Below, piece after piece: positions 50,901-56,907 of a DNA stretch of 64,000 nt. The notes beneath the pieces were generated by a model. It was not told the origin of the DNA, searched no databases, and saw only the letters and a list, made by a program, of their open reading frames with translations. Positions within the stretch are counted from its first letter, which is position 1, and each line of letters begins with the position of its first letter. Origin of the DNA: Bimastos eiseni (lineage: Eukaryota; Annelida; Clitellata; Crassiclitellata; Lumbricidae); the NCBI GenBank assembly GCA_959347315.1, contig OY365807.1, positions 37,039,645 through 37,103,644 of the forward strand, given 5' to 3'. The translations under genes were made by a program, and so were the position numbers.

Positions 50901-53900
50901 ATCTCTATCTTGTGATCAAACCATCTCAAAGTAGTCCCAAACCCAGCAACAGCTGGAAGAGGCTGCAGCATCTGTCATTCACACAATCTTCTTCCTTCTC
51001 TTCACTAGCCTTACAATCCAGCTCTGCCTGAGATTGAATTTGAACTCGTTTCCGTGTAGTCCTACCTGATGATGTCCCGATTGAAAGCGTACCATTTGGT
51101 GAGTACTCCGAGTCATGCTGTGGTTTTATAACTTTGCACATTTAATTAGTCATCCTCATATGACATGAATGCAAATTAACACTGTTATCTAATGAAATGT
51201 TGGAAGTTTGGGCAATTCGAAAGTTAAAATGTCCAAACATTAGAATCTAAAGTAAATGACATGCTGAAAATAGTCAAGTTGCCCTAGAAATTCACGTAAG
51301 AACGTTTCACAAAAATGTGTACGTGACTTACAAGTGCATATTTAAATTTGCCATGTTAAACCAAAATTCACATAAAATCATCACATGCTATACAAAGGAA
51401 GTGATGGAGCTTTAACCGATGCAACTGATTTATGAGTAAAGCTCATGTTCATAACTTCAGGTAATTCATATAGCACCTCTTTATGAAATCTACTCATAGG
51501 TGCACGTATCCATGTGATTCAAAAGAACACCTTCTGACACCTGGCAAGTTTAATAACATAAATCACAAAATGGATCAAGTTAAACACACTTCAGTGTCTG
51601 ATCCAGGAAAGAGGTCACATCTGCCATCACCAAATGGGAGTTAGGACTGGTCATTGCTGAATAGTAAGACTGTAGATTTAGCTTAGCCTGAATGATCTTA
51701 TGATCTGCTGTTGACAGATTTAAAAAACAGATGTCATAAAAAACATAACCATAATAACTTATGATAAAATCAACAGCAAGAGGGAGACTGGACCTACTGC
51801 AGAGCTAGTCCATCATTCCAATCTGTATTGAAGTTGGTCACTGATTGCCCTGGAACAACGGCATTGATCCACGCAAGCATCAGTTTCTTGGGAGGTGTTT
51901 TACCTCGACCAATCTGGTAGCGGAGGATCAGACGCCAGACCATCCCAAGGATTAGTTTCAGATTGCCACTGTGAATGTCTTCAGCTCCTGAAAGTGACCA
52001 AGAGGAAATAGAACAATGTTCAGGGATCTAGCAGATAGTAAGATAATAAGATGAAAATAGTTGATCTGACCATAGGTTATGCAGAAGAAAATTCACAGTT
52101 CAGGTACAACAAAGAAAAAAATCTTAACCACAAACTACTGGAATAGACAATAAATGTGAAATGTTACACAATGAACTGGACAATATGGTTGTACACCCAT
52201 TGCACAATTTGAATTTTCCAATGAAGTGGAATCATGGCAAGTTGTATACATCTGTGACTCAGAAATGTCAATCAGAAAATGCCGGTCACGTACGAAGCAT
52301 TGAGATGAGCATTTTTTCGCTAATGAATCAACCACGAAATCTAAATATTCTGCAATCACACGTAATGAACTTTGAAGTTGGCTTTTTATCCTGTTACAAA
52401 AAAACTATCAAATTTAGACACTAGAATGCTTTGTCTACAGCAGCAACAAAAGTGGCAGCAGTCAACTACAGAAGGTTTCCTAATGCCTGTAGACATCTGT
52501 CATTGGAAACCATTAGCAAATATTTCTTGACAATAATATAATTATATATGGACTACATATTGTCTTCATGCATTGTTAGCGCATACTGTAAGGATTCGAA
52601 AGTTGCTACTCAAATGTTTGGGAACAGCACACCAGCATTGCTGTTCCTGCTGTCTGTTCTAATAGAATGGCTCTGTGTTCCTGGTTAAGTTTATGTCCAT
52701 GTTAATTTATCCATCTTCAGTCTTACAGCACACAACATGAAATCTTTCCTGATTTGCAAGTCAACCTTTATTTGCCTCTATGCTCGCTCTGGTCAATCAT
52801 TTTCTGGCTTTCTCTGGGATATAAGTGTCACATAATCTGTTAAGTTCAGACCATGGCCACAATGCTAAGATGCTTTCCTGACTCTGTTATTGCCTCCTTT
52901 ATACTTCAGCTTACAATTAACCCTCTAACGCCCAGCTCCTTGTAAAAGGTAAGGCATAATCAATAACACTGGTCCTTAGGACCTTACCCTTCAGGCCTTC
53001 TTCCACTGCTGTTCTGCAAACTGATGAAGTCGAAAAAATGCCATTGACACCTAACTCATTCATCTCATCTATTTACCAGAAATTCCTGCTACACTCTCAC
53101 AATCAGTCACAACATAATCCATTCTATCAACTTAAGAGACCGTTATCTCTTGCTGTTGGGCACCAAATCTCATTGCCTTAACTGAGCATAGATTAAAGCT
53201 GCCCATCTCTTTGAATGCACCCTTGATGGCAGAATTAAATTCACTGTCAGTCATCTTCCAAACAGGCAAATCTTGAGAAAGGAAATCTCTTTAGTTAATT
53301 ACTATCCCATCATCAATCGAAGCTAACTTAATACATTGAAATTCCCAGGAAATGATAACTGATATGTCTCTTTTGACTCATTACTCAACCTCTGAGAATC
53401 TGGATTCACAATACATCATGTCTCTAAACAATATAACCTATTCTGTACTACTAGTCATCAGTAAGTTGTATGCCACTGTTTTAATTACAGTTCACCTGTG
53501 TTTACATCATTAATCATGAATACTTCCTCAACAACTATCTTGTTGTGGAACCACTAATACTGCCATACTTTGTCTTTAACAATATTCATTTATTCAAGTT
53601 AAACTGACTAACTGCAGTATGATTACATGAAACAGTACGAACACACCATAACAAATAAATCAAGAGTCAATTTTATAACTGTATGGCAGTCTGTTAGTCA
53701 CCAATCAGTCCTACTGCTTCTTATTCTACCATAGCACCTTAAGGGATGGAAAGTCGAGTCCACCTAATGAGGCTAGCGGGTATCGAACCCAAGTCCATCT
53801 GTTGTTCATGCCTGTATATTCGTGTGACTTATATTTCAAGTTATTTATTAACGCTGAAATATACTAGCAAGCAGAAACATTCTATTTAAAACGAGTCATT

Positions 53901-54860
53901 TCAGTTTTAGGATGCCATTGATTCACACTGCCCAGAATAATTGACAAAACTGCAATAGAAGCCATCAAGTCAGATCAAAACATCTATTAAAGCCATCAAG
54001 CCAGATCAAAACATCTATTAAAGCCATCAAGTCAGATCAAAACATCTATTAAAAGTCATCAAGTCAGATCAAAACATCTATTAACAGCTATTGCTTGTCA
54101 TCTAAACCAGTCTGAGCACATGTTTTAAACCAGTGATTCCCAACCTTTTTTGGCTCGTGGCAAACTAAGAAAGAATTAAAATTTTTGCAGCCCACTTAAC
54201 AATACTATTTGTCACTATTATCTAATAAAATTCTAATTTTAATATTCTAATTGTCTAATAACACTCTAGTCTAGTGACTTAGTCTAGTGACCTACTCTAT
54301 TCTAATAAATATAATTATCTAATATAGATTTGATGTTTAAAAAACCGCTATATCGCTTTTGTAGAGTTTTGTTTTGCATCATTATTAATTAATAACATGT
54401 TACAATTTTTCAGTAGCACACTTGCAAAGTTCTCGCAGCACACTAGTGTGCCGCGGCACACAGGTTGGGAATCACTGTTTTAAACAGATGCCATTAAATC
54501 AGATTAGAAAAAGTACTCACCAATATTAACCAATTTAATTCCATCATTGGTCATTGCTTTCAGCCCCAAATTGATGTTGTCAAGGCATTGGTGCTGATTA
54601 ATGGGATTTTTCACAACATGTGGAATTCGACGATGTTGCAACATTTCCATCAGAGCGCATAGTCGTGTGCCATCACAAAAGTCTAGGCGAAGGTCATCAA
54701 TAGTGACATCGTGGTTCGTCAGCTGGTCCTTGACCCAGTTCGTGAATGTATTAAGCTGTATGAGAACCCAGTGATCATCCAGTGACTGACCAATACCACC
54801 ATGGATAGCATTTCCATGTCCGGAAAGACCACTAGACGTACCTGGTTCTAAATCACCCAT
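19470..54860 (-). CDS. Filamin of Jitterbug/FLN-2 type: three CH domains plus 14 filamin Ig repeats (complete, 33 coding exons)
   Basis: Actin-binding scaffold. Thirty-three exons chain with consistent GT/AG borders and phase into 5,250 nt, or 1,749 residues. CH1 is about residues 29-137, CH2 144-243 and CH3 246-345. A proline-rich linker (349-380) follows, then 14 filamin-type Ig repeats to the C-terminus, several with the strand ending G-S-P-F. A Ser/Asn-rich hinge (about 1383-1428) separates repeats 11 and 12. Vertebrate filamins A-C have two CH domains and 24 repeats. A third CH domain is known from Drosophila Jitterbug and C. elegans FLN-2, which act in tissue integrity and axon or tendon-cell mechanics, so this gene belongs to that lineage. 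The start was chosen because it opens a short leader before CH1 and no upstream in-frame coding extension is seen. Alternative isoforms cannot be judged from DNA. Confidence 0.95.
20407..20574 (-). CDS. Filamin coding exon 32 (Ig 13 end, Ig 14 start)
   Basis: 168 nt, residues 1609-1664, with [19 protein letters not shown] and R-G-P-R. Donor GTCAGT. Confidence 0.92.
21444..21593 (-). CDS. Filamin coding exon 31 (Ig 13)
   Basis: 150 nt, residues 1559-1608, with [14 protein letters not shown] and [11 protein letters not shown]. Donor GTAAGC. Confidence 0.9.
21808..22726. mobile_element. piggyBac-like MITE filled by a TATG satellite
   Basis: Both ends read TTAA next to a 9-bp inverted repeat: CCCCTTTAG at 21812-21820 and CTAAAGGGG at 22714-22722. 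TTAA targets and CCC..GGG termini are characteristic of piggyBac-like elements. A second TTAACCCCTTTA copy sits just outside at 21799. Most of the interior is a tetranucleotide array. It lies in the filamin intron between exons 31 and 30. Confidence 0.6.
21868..22640. repeat. TATG/TATA tetranucleotide satellite
   Basis: About 770 bases of degenerate TATG, TATA and TGTA units inside a filamin intron. Overlapping ORFs in four frames are artefacts of the array. Confidence 0.95.
22817..22993 (-). CDS. Filamin coding exon 30 (Ig 12 end, Ig 13 start)
   Basis: 177 nt, residues 1500-1558, with [10 protein letters not shown] and G-L-T-S-A-M-I-G. Donor GTAAGA. Confidence 0.9.
23283..23387 (-). CDS. 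Filamin coding exon 29 (Ig 12)
   Basis: 105 nt, residues 1465-1499, with V-R-L-T-G-L-K-G-D and Y-R-C-T-Y-T-A-P. Donor GTGAGT. Confidence 0.87.
23461..23660 (+). mobile_element. tRNA-derived SINE (family B), copy 1
   Basis: Contains a B-box-like GATTCAAATCTC about 90 bases in. It shares with 26250-26440 a body that includes GGTTTATTTCA-like and GGGTTGAGGTCTGA-like segments at similar spacing. The A box is less clear. Confidence 0.5.
23718..24400. mobile_element. Foldback element with minisatellite ends
   Basis: A 683-bp near-palindromic element. Each arm is about 250 bases. The outer part of each arm is a tandem array of GGACAATTCGGCG-type units (23725-23835, and in inverse at 24290-24398), and the inner part is single-copy inverted sequence. 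The arms enclose a unique centre of about 200 bases. A 12-base direct repeat, ACCTAACATTGG, flanks it (23706-23717 and 24401-24412). No transposase is encoded. Long repeat-built inverted ends define foldback/Galileo-like transposons, but the duplication length is nearer Mutator-type; class is undecided. Confidence 0.8.
24608..24928 (-). CDS. Filamin coding exon 28 (Ig 11 end, hinge, Ig 12 start)
   Basis: 321 nt, residues 1358-1464, the longest Ig-region exon. The end of repeat 11 is followed by about 46 Ser/Asn/Ala/His-rich residues (1383-1428) without Ig character, then repeat 12 from V-A-V-V-N-L-D-K-V. The hinge-like insert resembles in position and style the flexible hinges of vertebrate filamins, though its sequence is unrelated. 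Confidence 0.9.
25544..25648 (-). CDS. Filamin coding exon 27 (Ig 11)
   Basis: 105 nt, residues 1323-1357, with [10 protein letters not shown] and V-S-F-V-P-K-A-E. Same length as exon 29. Confidence 0.88.
25961..26107 (-). CDS. Filamin coding exon 26 (Ig 10 end, Ig 11 start)
   Basis: 147 nt, residues 1274-1322, with [10 protein letters not shown] and T-R-Q-A-G-P-G. Donor GTAAGC. Confidence 0.9.
26250..26440 (+). mobile_element. tRNA-derived SINE (family B), copy 2
   Basis: Diverged relative of 23461-23660: GTGGTTTATTTCACACATTT, TTAAATCTCA in the B-box position, a TCAAATGGGCAAGC segment and an ending near GGGTTGAGGTCTGA. Lies in the intron between filamin exons 26 and 25. Confidence 0.5.
26817..26939 (-). 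CDS. Filamin coding exon 25 (Ig 10; cassette 4d)
   Basis: 123 nt, residues 1233-1273, with [12 protein letters not shown] and I-K-I-T-W-N-G. Longer than the other d exons of 84 nt. Donor GTCAGC. Confidence 0.87.
28062..28205 (-). CDS. Filamin coding exon 24 (Ig 9 end, Ig 10 start; cassette 4c)
   Basis: 144 nt, residues 1185-1232, with G-C-P-I in place of G-S-P-F, then [12 protein letters not shown]. Donor GTTAGT. Confidence 0.88.
28553..28656. repeat. 21-bp minisatellite, five units
   Basis: Five head-to-tail units close to GGCTTAGTCAAGGTACTAAGA (the first is 20 bp), in the intron between filamin exons 24 and 23. Each unit is itself partly palindromic (CTTAGT...ACTAAG). Confidence 0.9.
29019..29192 (-). 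CDS. Filamin coding exon 23 (Ig 9; cassette 4b)
   Basis: 174 nt, residues 1127-1184, with D-A-G-K-A-K-L, I-T-G-P-R-G and [11 protein letters not shown], a very typical filamin repeat core. Confidence 0.93.
29590..29960. other. GC-richer intronic insert of unknown origin
   Basis: Base composition differs from the surrounding intron and an ORF of 70 codons lies at 29591-29803 (+). I recognise no domain. A retroelement remnant is the likeliest source, but I see no diagnostic motif. Confidence 0.3.
30150..30287 (-). CDS. Filamin coding exon 22 (Ig 8 end, Ig 9 start; cassette 4a)
   Basis: 138 nt, residues 1081-1126, with [11 protein letters not shown]. Donor GTAAAA. Confidence 0.9.
30639..30722 (-). 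CDS. Filamin coding exon 21 (Ig 8; cassette 3d)
   Basis: 84 nt, residues 1053-1080, with [11 protein letters not shown]. Donor GTTTGT. Confidence 0.87.
31435..31664 (-). mobile_element. tRNA-derived SINE (family A), near full length
   Basis: On the minus strand it starts GTGTGGCACAGTGGCCGATC, has a TTCGAGCC-type B box, then the family body CACTGTGTAGGGACCTTGAG and AAGTCCTTCTC, and ends near AAAAAATGATGGAAG. The head resembles class II tRNAs (Ser/Leu). Intron between filamin exons 21 and 20. Confidence 0.85.
31933..32003. repeat. Short TTAACCC palindromic element
   Basis: TTAACCCTCTAACGACCAGC at the left; exact 11-bp inverted arms TAACGACCAGC (31942-31952) and GCTGGTCGTTA (31984-31994). The same design recurs at 34571-34624, and more weakly near 41956-42026 and 52919-52985. 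Confidence 0.7.
32331..32483 (-). CDS. Filamin coding exon 20 (Ig 7 end, Ig 8 start; cassette 3c)
   Basis: 153 nt, residues 1002-1052, with G-S-I-T-V-P-M-M-D and D-L-T-V-R-V-T. The junction with exon 19 gives a Gln before G-S where most repeats have G. Donor GTATAA. Confidence 0.85.
32730..33170 (-). mobile_element. LINE relic: reverse transcriptase core fragment (CR1/L2-like)
   Basis: Translated on the minus strand with frameshifts, it shows [26 protein letters not shown] and C-R-L-Y-A-D-G, matching RT blocks whose canonical forms are P-Q-G-S-V-L-G-P-L-L and Y-A-D-D. The catalytic second Asp is Gly and the frame is broken, so it is dead. Located in the intron between exons 20 and 19. Confidence 0.75.
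33350..33517 (-). CDS. Filamin coding exon 19 (Ig 7; cassette 3b)
   Basis: 168 nt, residues 946-1001, with [12 protein letters not shown]. The donor is a less usual GTAGGA. The frame continues past it for a few codons, but only this cut joins exon 20 in frame. Confidence 0.85.
34296..34433 (-). CDS. Filamin coding exon 18 (Ig 6 end, Ig 7 start; cassette 3a)
   Basis: 138 nt, residues 900-945, with [12 protein letters not shown] and G-H-P-V-E-F-S. Donor GTAAGA. Confidence 0.9.
34571..34624. repeat. Short TTAA-ended palindromic element, second copy
   Basis: Twelve-base inverted ends TTAATGACCAGC and GCTGGTCGTTAA with one mismatch, then AAGGGTCAA. Intron between filamin exons 18 and 17. Confidence 0.65.
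35380..35463 (-). CDS. Filamin coding exon 17 (Ig 6; cassette 2d)
   Basis: 84 nt, residues 872-899, with [11 protein letters not shown]. Confidence 0.9.
36160..36309 (-). CDS. Filamin coding exon 16 (Ig 5 end, Ig 6 start; cassette 2c)
   Basis: 150 nt, residues 822-871, with G-S-P-W-K-I-D-I. Donor GTAAGT. Confidence 0.9.
36535..36793 (+). mobile_element. LINE 3' end with (ATC)n tail
   Basis: A broken translation gives [14 protein letters not shown] followed by [12 protein letters not shown], corresponding to the well-known R-A-F-S-V-x-A-P-x-L-W-N-x-L-P and F-K-x-x-L-K-T ending of CR1/L2-type ORF2. A 3' UTR and an ATC microsatellite at 36775-36792 follow, as usual for such elements. Confidence 0.65.
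37367..37534 (-). CDS. Filamin coding exon 15 (Ig 5; cassette 2b)
   Basis: 168 nt, residues 766-821, with [12 protein letters not shown] and F-V-P-Q-D. Confidence 0.92.
37854..37994 (-). CDS. Filamin coding exon 14 (Ig 4 end, Ig 5 start; cassette 2a)
   Basis: 141 nt, residues 719-765, with [10 protein letters not shown]. The longer ORF in another frame here is a shadow. Confidence 0.9.
38029..38421. mobile_element. MITE with ACCGTATACACT..AGTGTATAC-type ends
   Basis: Left end ACCGTATACACTAGACTATA plus AGTCGA; right end, read inward, ACTGTATATACTCTACCATA plus AGTCGA. The interior repeats GCAGATATCAA twice and has no ORF of substance. The design resembles hAT-derived MITEs with ACTATAAG subterminal motifs in fish and invertebrates. 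I see no exact 8-bp duplication. Confidence 0.55.
39037..39120 (-). CDS. Filamin coding exon 13 (Ig 4; cassette 1d)
   Basis: 84 nt, residues 691-718, with V-V-A-Y-V-P-T-E-V. Same length as exons 17 and 21. Confidence 0.88.
39979..40128 (-). CDS. Filamin coding exon 12 (Ig 3 end, Ig 4 start; cassette 1c)
   Basis: 150 nt, residues 641-690, with [10 protein letters not shown] and G-E-G-L-T-S-A-E-V. The donor GTATGT leaves a single T that joins the next exon as TCT. Confidence 0.9.
40190..40443. repeat. Inverted and direct repeat cluster in intron
   Basis: A perfect 15-bp inverted pair, GTTGGTCATCATTAG (40368-40382) and its complement (40394-40408), extends to about 26 bp with one mismatch. TCTTTTAACTATTTG also occurs twice in direct orientation (about 40226 and 40420). 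Intron between filamin exons 12 and 11. Confidence 0.75.
40613..40786 (-). CDS. Filamin coding exon 11 (Ig 3; cassette 1b)
   Basis: 174 nt, residues 583-640, with [10 protein letters not shown] and G-T-Y-R-I-H-F-C-P. Confidence 0.9.
41358..41495 (-). CDS. Filamin coding exon 10 (Ig 2 end, Ig 3 start; cassette 1a)
   Basis: 138 nt, residues 537-582, with [10 protein letters not shown]. First exon of the first four-exon cassette. Confidence 0.9.
   Translation of the reverse strand, partial: ASGRYRFFVKINMCKEVPSMFRFLTQIVCVSPALKRELLAKIPTF
42246..42375 (-). CDS. Filamin coding exon 9 (Ig 2)
   Basis: Residues 494-536 with [12 protein letters not shown]. Phase 0 in, phase 1 out. From here on every intron is phase 1. 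Confidence 0.87.
43621..43752 (-). CDS. Filamin coding exon 8 (Ig 1 end, Ig 2 start)
   Basis: Residues 450-493, phase 0 at both ends. Encodes [14 protein letters not shown] closing repeat 1 and the first strand of repeat 2. Acceptor TTTAG, donor GTCTTT. Confidence 0.87.
44234..44324. repeat. 48-bp tandem duplication beside exon 7
   Basis: Two units beginning GATCACTACA (44234 and 44282) with a few substitutions. It sits within 35 bases of the 3' border of filamin exon 7, inside the intron. Confidence 0.85.
44358..44513 (-). CDS. Filamin coding exon 7 (Ig repeat 1)
   Basis: Residues 398-449, with V-T-G-P-S and [10 protein letters not shown] of a filamin Ig fold. It is phase 0 at both ends, with no ORF long enough to show in simple scans. 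Confidence 0.88.
44740..45015. repeat. Interrupted (CAT)n triplet region
   Basis: Several runs of CAT/ATC triplets in the intron between exons 7 and 6, the longest at about 44938-44962. Ile/Thr-rich ORFs here are artefacts. Confidence 0.85.
45317..45609 (-). CDS. Filamin coding exon 6 (end of CH3 and proline-rich linker)
   Basis: Residues 300-397. [10 protein letters not shown] and [14 protein letters not shown] end CH3. The linker that follows has P-P-P-P and a run of seven prolines, then the first strands of Ig repeat 1. Donor GTTAGT, phase 0. Confidence 0.92.
45991..46096 (-). CDS. Filamin coding exon 5 (CH3 middle)
   Basis: Residues 265-299, with [15 protein letters not shown], the typical central CH segment. 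Acceptor ATACAG, donor GTAAAA; phase 0 in, phase 1 out. Confidence 0.92.
46771..46957 (-). mobile_element. tRNA-derived SINE (family A)
   Basis: Minus-strand copy with head GTGCGACATGGTGGCCGATT, a weakened B box (GTTCAACTCTC) and the shared body CTTGAGCAAGTCCTTTGAGC. Intron between filamin exons 5 and 4. Confidence 0.8.
47035..47230 (-). CDS. Filamin coding exon 4 (end of CH2, start of CH3)
   Basis: Residues 199-264. Closes CH2 with A-M-E-S-A-K, F-G-I-P, D-L-D-E-L and M-T-Y-L-S-Y-F, then opens a third CH domain with L-K-W-V-Q-Q-Q-I. The frame requires the acceptor CAGAG just before TGCAATG. The donor is GTTAGA, phase 0. Confidence 0.9.
47937..48111. mobile_element. Short hAT-like MITE
   Basis: Ends are CAGGGCTGTACTGAGG and the inverse of CAGGGCTGTATCGAGC; 175 bp, no ORF of note. 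Flanking octamers ATGGCAAA and ATGGCCGC agree at five of eight positions, so the target duplication is decayed or absent. Confidence 0.65.
48575..48640 (-). CDS. Filamin coding exon 3 (CH2 middle)
   Basis: Only 66 nt, residues 177-198, too short for simple ORF scans. It encodes G-V-V-E-Y-C-R-P-G, equivalent to A-L-V-D-S-C-A-P-G of human filamin A. Acceptor TTGCAG, donor GTAATT, and both phases fit their neighbours. Confidence 0.85.
49755..49815. repeat. GATGATCATGATCA-rich microsatellite
   Basis: Imperfect repeat in which CGTCAAGATGATCATGATCA occurs twice. Also a (GAT)n run at 49269-49285. Confidence 0.8.
50400..50600 (+). mobile_element. tRNA-derived SINE (family A), plus-strand reference copy
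   Basis: Head GTGTGGCACAGTGGCCAATT, GGTTAGAGTGG, then GGGTTCGACCCT as the RNA polymerase III B box, then the non-tRNA body (CACTGTGTAGGGACCTTGAG, CACAATTGCTCTGCAGTAC, GCGCCGTCGAGGCG) and an A-rich end near GCAAAAAATGTTGGAA. It is the clearest copy of the family here. Confidence 0.88.
51798..51987 (-). CDS. Filamin coding exon 2 (end of CH1, start of CH2)
   Basis: Residues 114-176. Contains [12 protein letters not shown] closing CH1 and the first helices of CH2 ([15 protein letters not shown]). Acceptor TTTCAG, donor GTAGGT. Confidence 0.9.
53961..54085. repeat. 31-bp minisatellite, four units
   Basis: Units start at 53961, 53992, 54023 and 54055, each close to GCCATCAAGTCAGATCAAAA followed by CATCTATTAAA. 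Located in filamin intron 1. Confidence 0.92.
54131..54477. mobile_element. hAT MITE with exact 8-bp TSD
   Basis: Ends CAGTGATTCCCAACC and GGTTGGGAATCACTG are perfect inverses. Identical TTTTAAAC flanks at 54123-54130 and 54478-54485 form the target duplication. 347 bp, non-coding, 43 bases from the 3' border of filamin exon 1. It is related by its termini to the copy at 12-177. Confidence 0.9.
54521..54860 (-). CDS. Filamin coding exon 1 (start, most of CH1)
   Basis: Residues 1-113. The ATG is at 54858-54860. CH1 includes [14 protein letters not shown] and N-I-N-L-G-L-K. The donor is GTGAGT, phase 1. An AG at 54964-54965 would let the exon extend upstream as 5' UTR to 54963. Confidence 0.93.
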
Positions 54861-54963
54861 TATTTACAATGCCTAAGATGGAATTGAAATGCGAACTTGA
54901 TTCAGAACAAAATTCATCTCCAAGTGCCACGTCTCAATAAATATATCTTTGCTCAGCTTTTCA

Positions 54964-56600
54964 CTGAAAAAACACAGATCAAATTGTTAACTAAAATTTC
55001 ATTCAAACAAACTAAACACTTCTCGATAACACTTGTCAGACTTATCATAATGTAGTTCTGTTTAGTGATAAGAATACAGAACTAAGAAATATAAACATCC
55101 TGAGACAATTGTTACAACCTAACCAAAACTAAATGAATTGTTTAATAGTTTAAAAATCATCTTTAGAAACTGCCAAAAAATGAGAAGAGGCAACACTAAT
55201 GTCTCTTTTCAACATTTCTGCCACTTGGGCTTTGGTAAATGTACACTGTTGACATAAAATCATGTCACATCTTTTAAGCAGTATAATATCGAAATCATTC
55301 TAGTGTACTAAAATATAAATAAAATTTAATTATAATTTAGCAGACCAAATGTAACATGTCTAATATCATAAAATCTTATAGATTTTAATTTCTTTGTGCC
55401 ACTGGAACTCCACTGTGGTAACTAAATAGCATTAAAACCCTACCATTAACACTTTCCACATAAATGAATCTCCTGTTCTGTGCATTAACAGAGAACATGA
55501 TTTGCAGCTTTAATCCTATTGCACACAAGCCTTCTGTCCACACCCTGCACGCCTACAGATCGATAGGTTTAGTCAGATCAAACAAAACTGAAAATACTAC
55601 ACAGATGTTTGACTGGCACAGGTCAATCTAGTAAGCCTGCCCACAACCCAAGCCAACCAGAGGTGAGACATGCATGGCTAAGAGAAAACGACATAGGCGT
55701 ATACACTGTCATGCATCCTCCACCACGGCGTCACAGCAATCACGGAAAGGTTGTAGCTGTTTTAAAGAGAAACAACGGCTTTCAGTTCGATGAACACGAA
55801 TTTCCTGTTATTGAGAATACCATGACTTCTAAGTTATAGAATATTCCAGTGCAAACGACCAACCTGTAAAATTAGGCTATATGTCTCTCTGCGCATATAC
55901 AACATAATACCGAATGCAAAGCATGCAGTTTTCCAAATTCAATTCTAACCACCAATCAATCTATTGACAGCTGACGAAGAAAACACGCATCCACACGCCG
56001 CCTTTCAACTTCAATATTGCAGTCAGCAGACGGCACCCGACAGCCACGGCGTCCATAGATCCCTTATAGACCATAGAGTCGTTAATAACGCTAGATGTCG
56101 CTACGGTAGAACATTAATATTAACAGTATCATGAATATTAATGAAAATTTTGAATATTCATACAGTACAATATTGTACACAATTACGTGATGTCTATTTA
56201 TAGCCACTTATTACCTTTAATTGCCTTATGCACAGTACCAGCGCTCAGTATACGATCACCTAGATTCATCCTTGGCTTTCGAAGCATTCACTTAATTGCT
56301 ATATTCTCCAAGCTCAAGCGCCGTTCCGAGAACAGTTAACAACATAAAACTTTCAATGAACAATCAAGCTCAAAGACGGCTATGGTCAAAAGTCACAAAT
56401 GGTAAACAGCGCGGGATTGTATAAGCACCCACTGTCGTAATGCTTCTAGGCTTAGGCCTACACAGATTCAATGTCTCAGTCAAATTCATACTAGTGGAAT
56501 TAAGTCACGACAAATTAACTGATCGCCCATACTAACAAAAGTAACAAGGGCGTCGGCATGACTTGTGAGTGCGTCAAGTGGGTAGATGGGCTTAGGCTAC
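54964..56600. other. 5' side of filamin: probable leader intron and promoter region
   Basis: The AG at 54964-54965 after a pyrimidine tract marks a likely acceptor, so non-coding first exon(s) should lie above it. The CpG-richer stretch 55975-56105 is the best candidate for promoter or first exon, but I could not fix a donor. A GCTAGATGTCGCTACGG string at 56089-56105 resembles the motif at 3205. The 76-codon ORF at 55609-55839 (+) has no recognisable domain. Confidence 0.35.
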
Positions 56601-56907
56601 AGATGGTTGTGTCGTGAATGTGGCTTATAGGGAAAACTGCTTTATAATTCTAATATTATAGGAAAACAAGAACTGATTTGTCATTTATCCCATCCGGAAA
56701 TCTAGCCTATGGATCCGAAAAGTTAAGTTTGAGGGTAAAAAGTGTGTGGAAGGCAGTTTAGGCCCTTAACGTTTAATAGTATACGTCATAGCCTAAGGAT
56801 AGTTCCCTAGCATGTCTCTCCGTGTCGATATGTCATTGCTTATTGACATAGCAAGTAATCGTGACCTTATTACACCAGTACGCGCTTTGGGGAGGGGAGT
56901 CACAAAT

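Noticed and set aside
19470..54860. Orthologue of vertebrate filamin A/B/C
   Set aside because: A third CH domain and only 14 Ig repeats fit the Jitterbug/FLN-2 lineage better.
55609..55839. 76-codon ORF upstream of filamin as a separate gene
   Set aside because: No domain, no splice partner and no neighbouring coding signal; open frames of this size are expected by chance.
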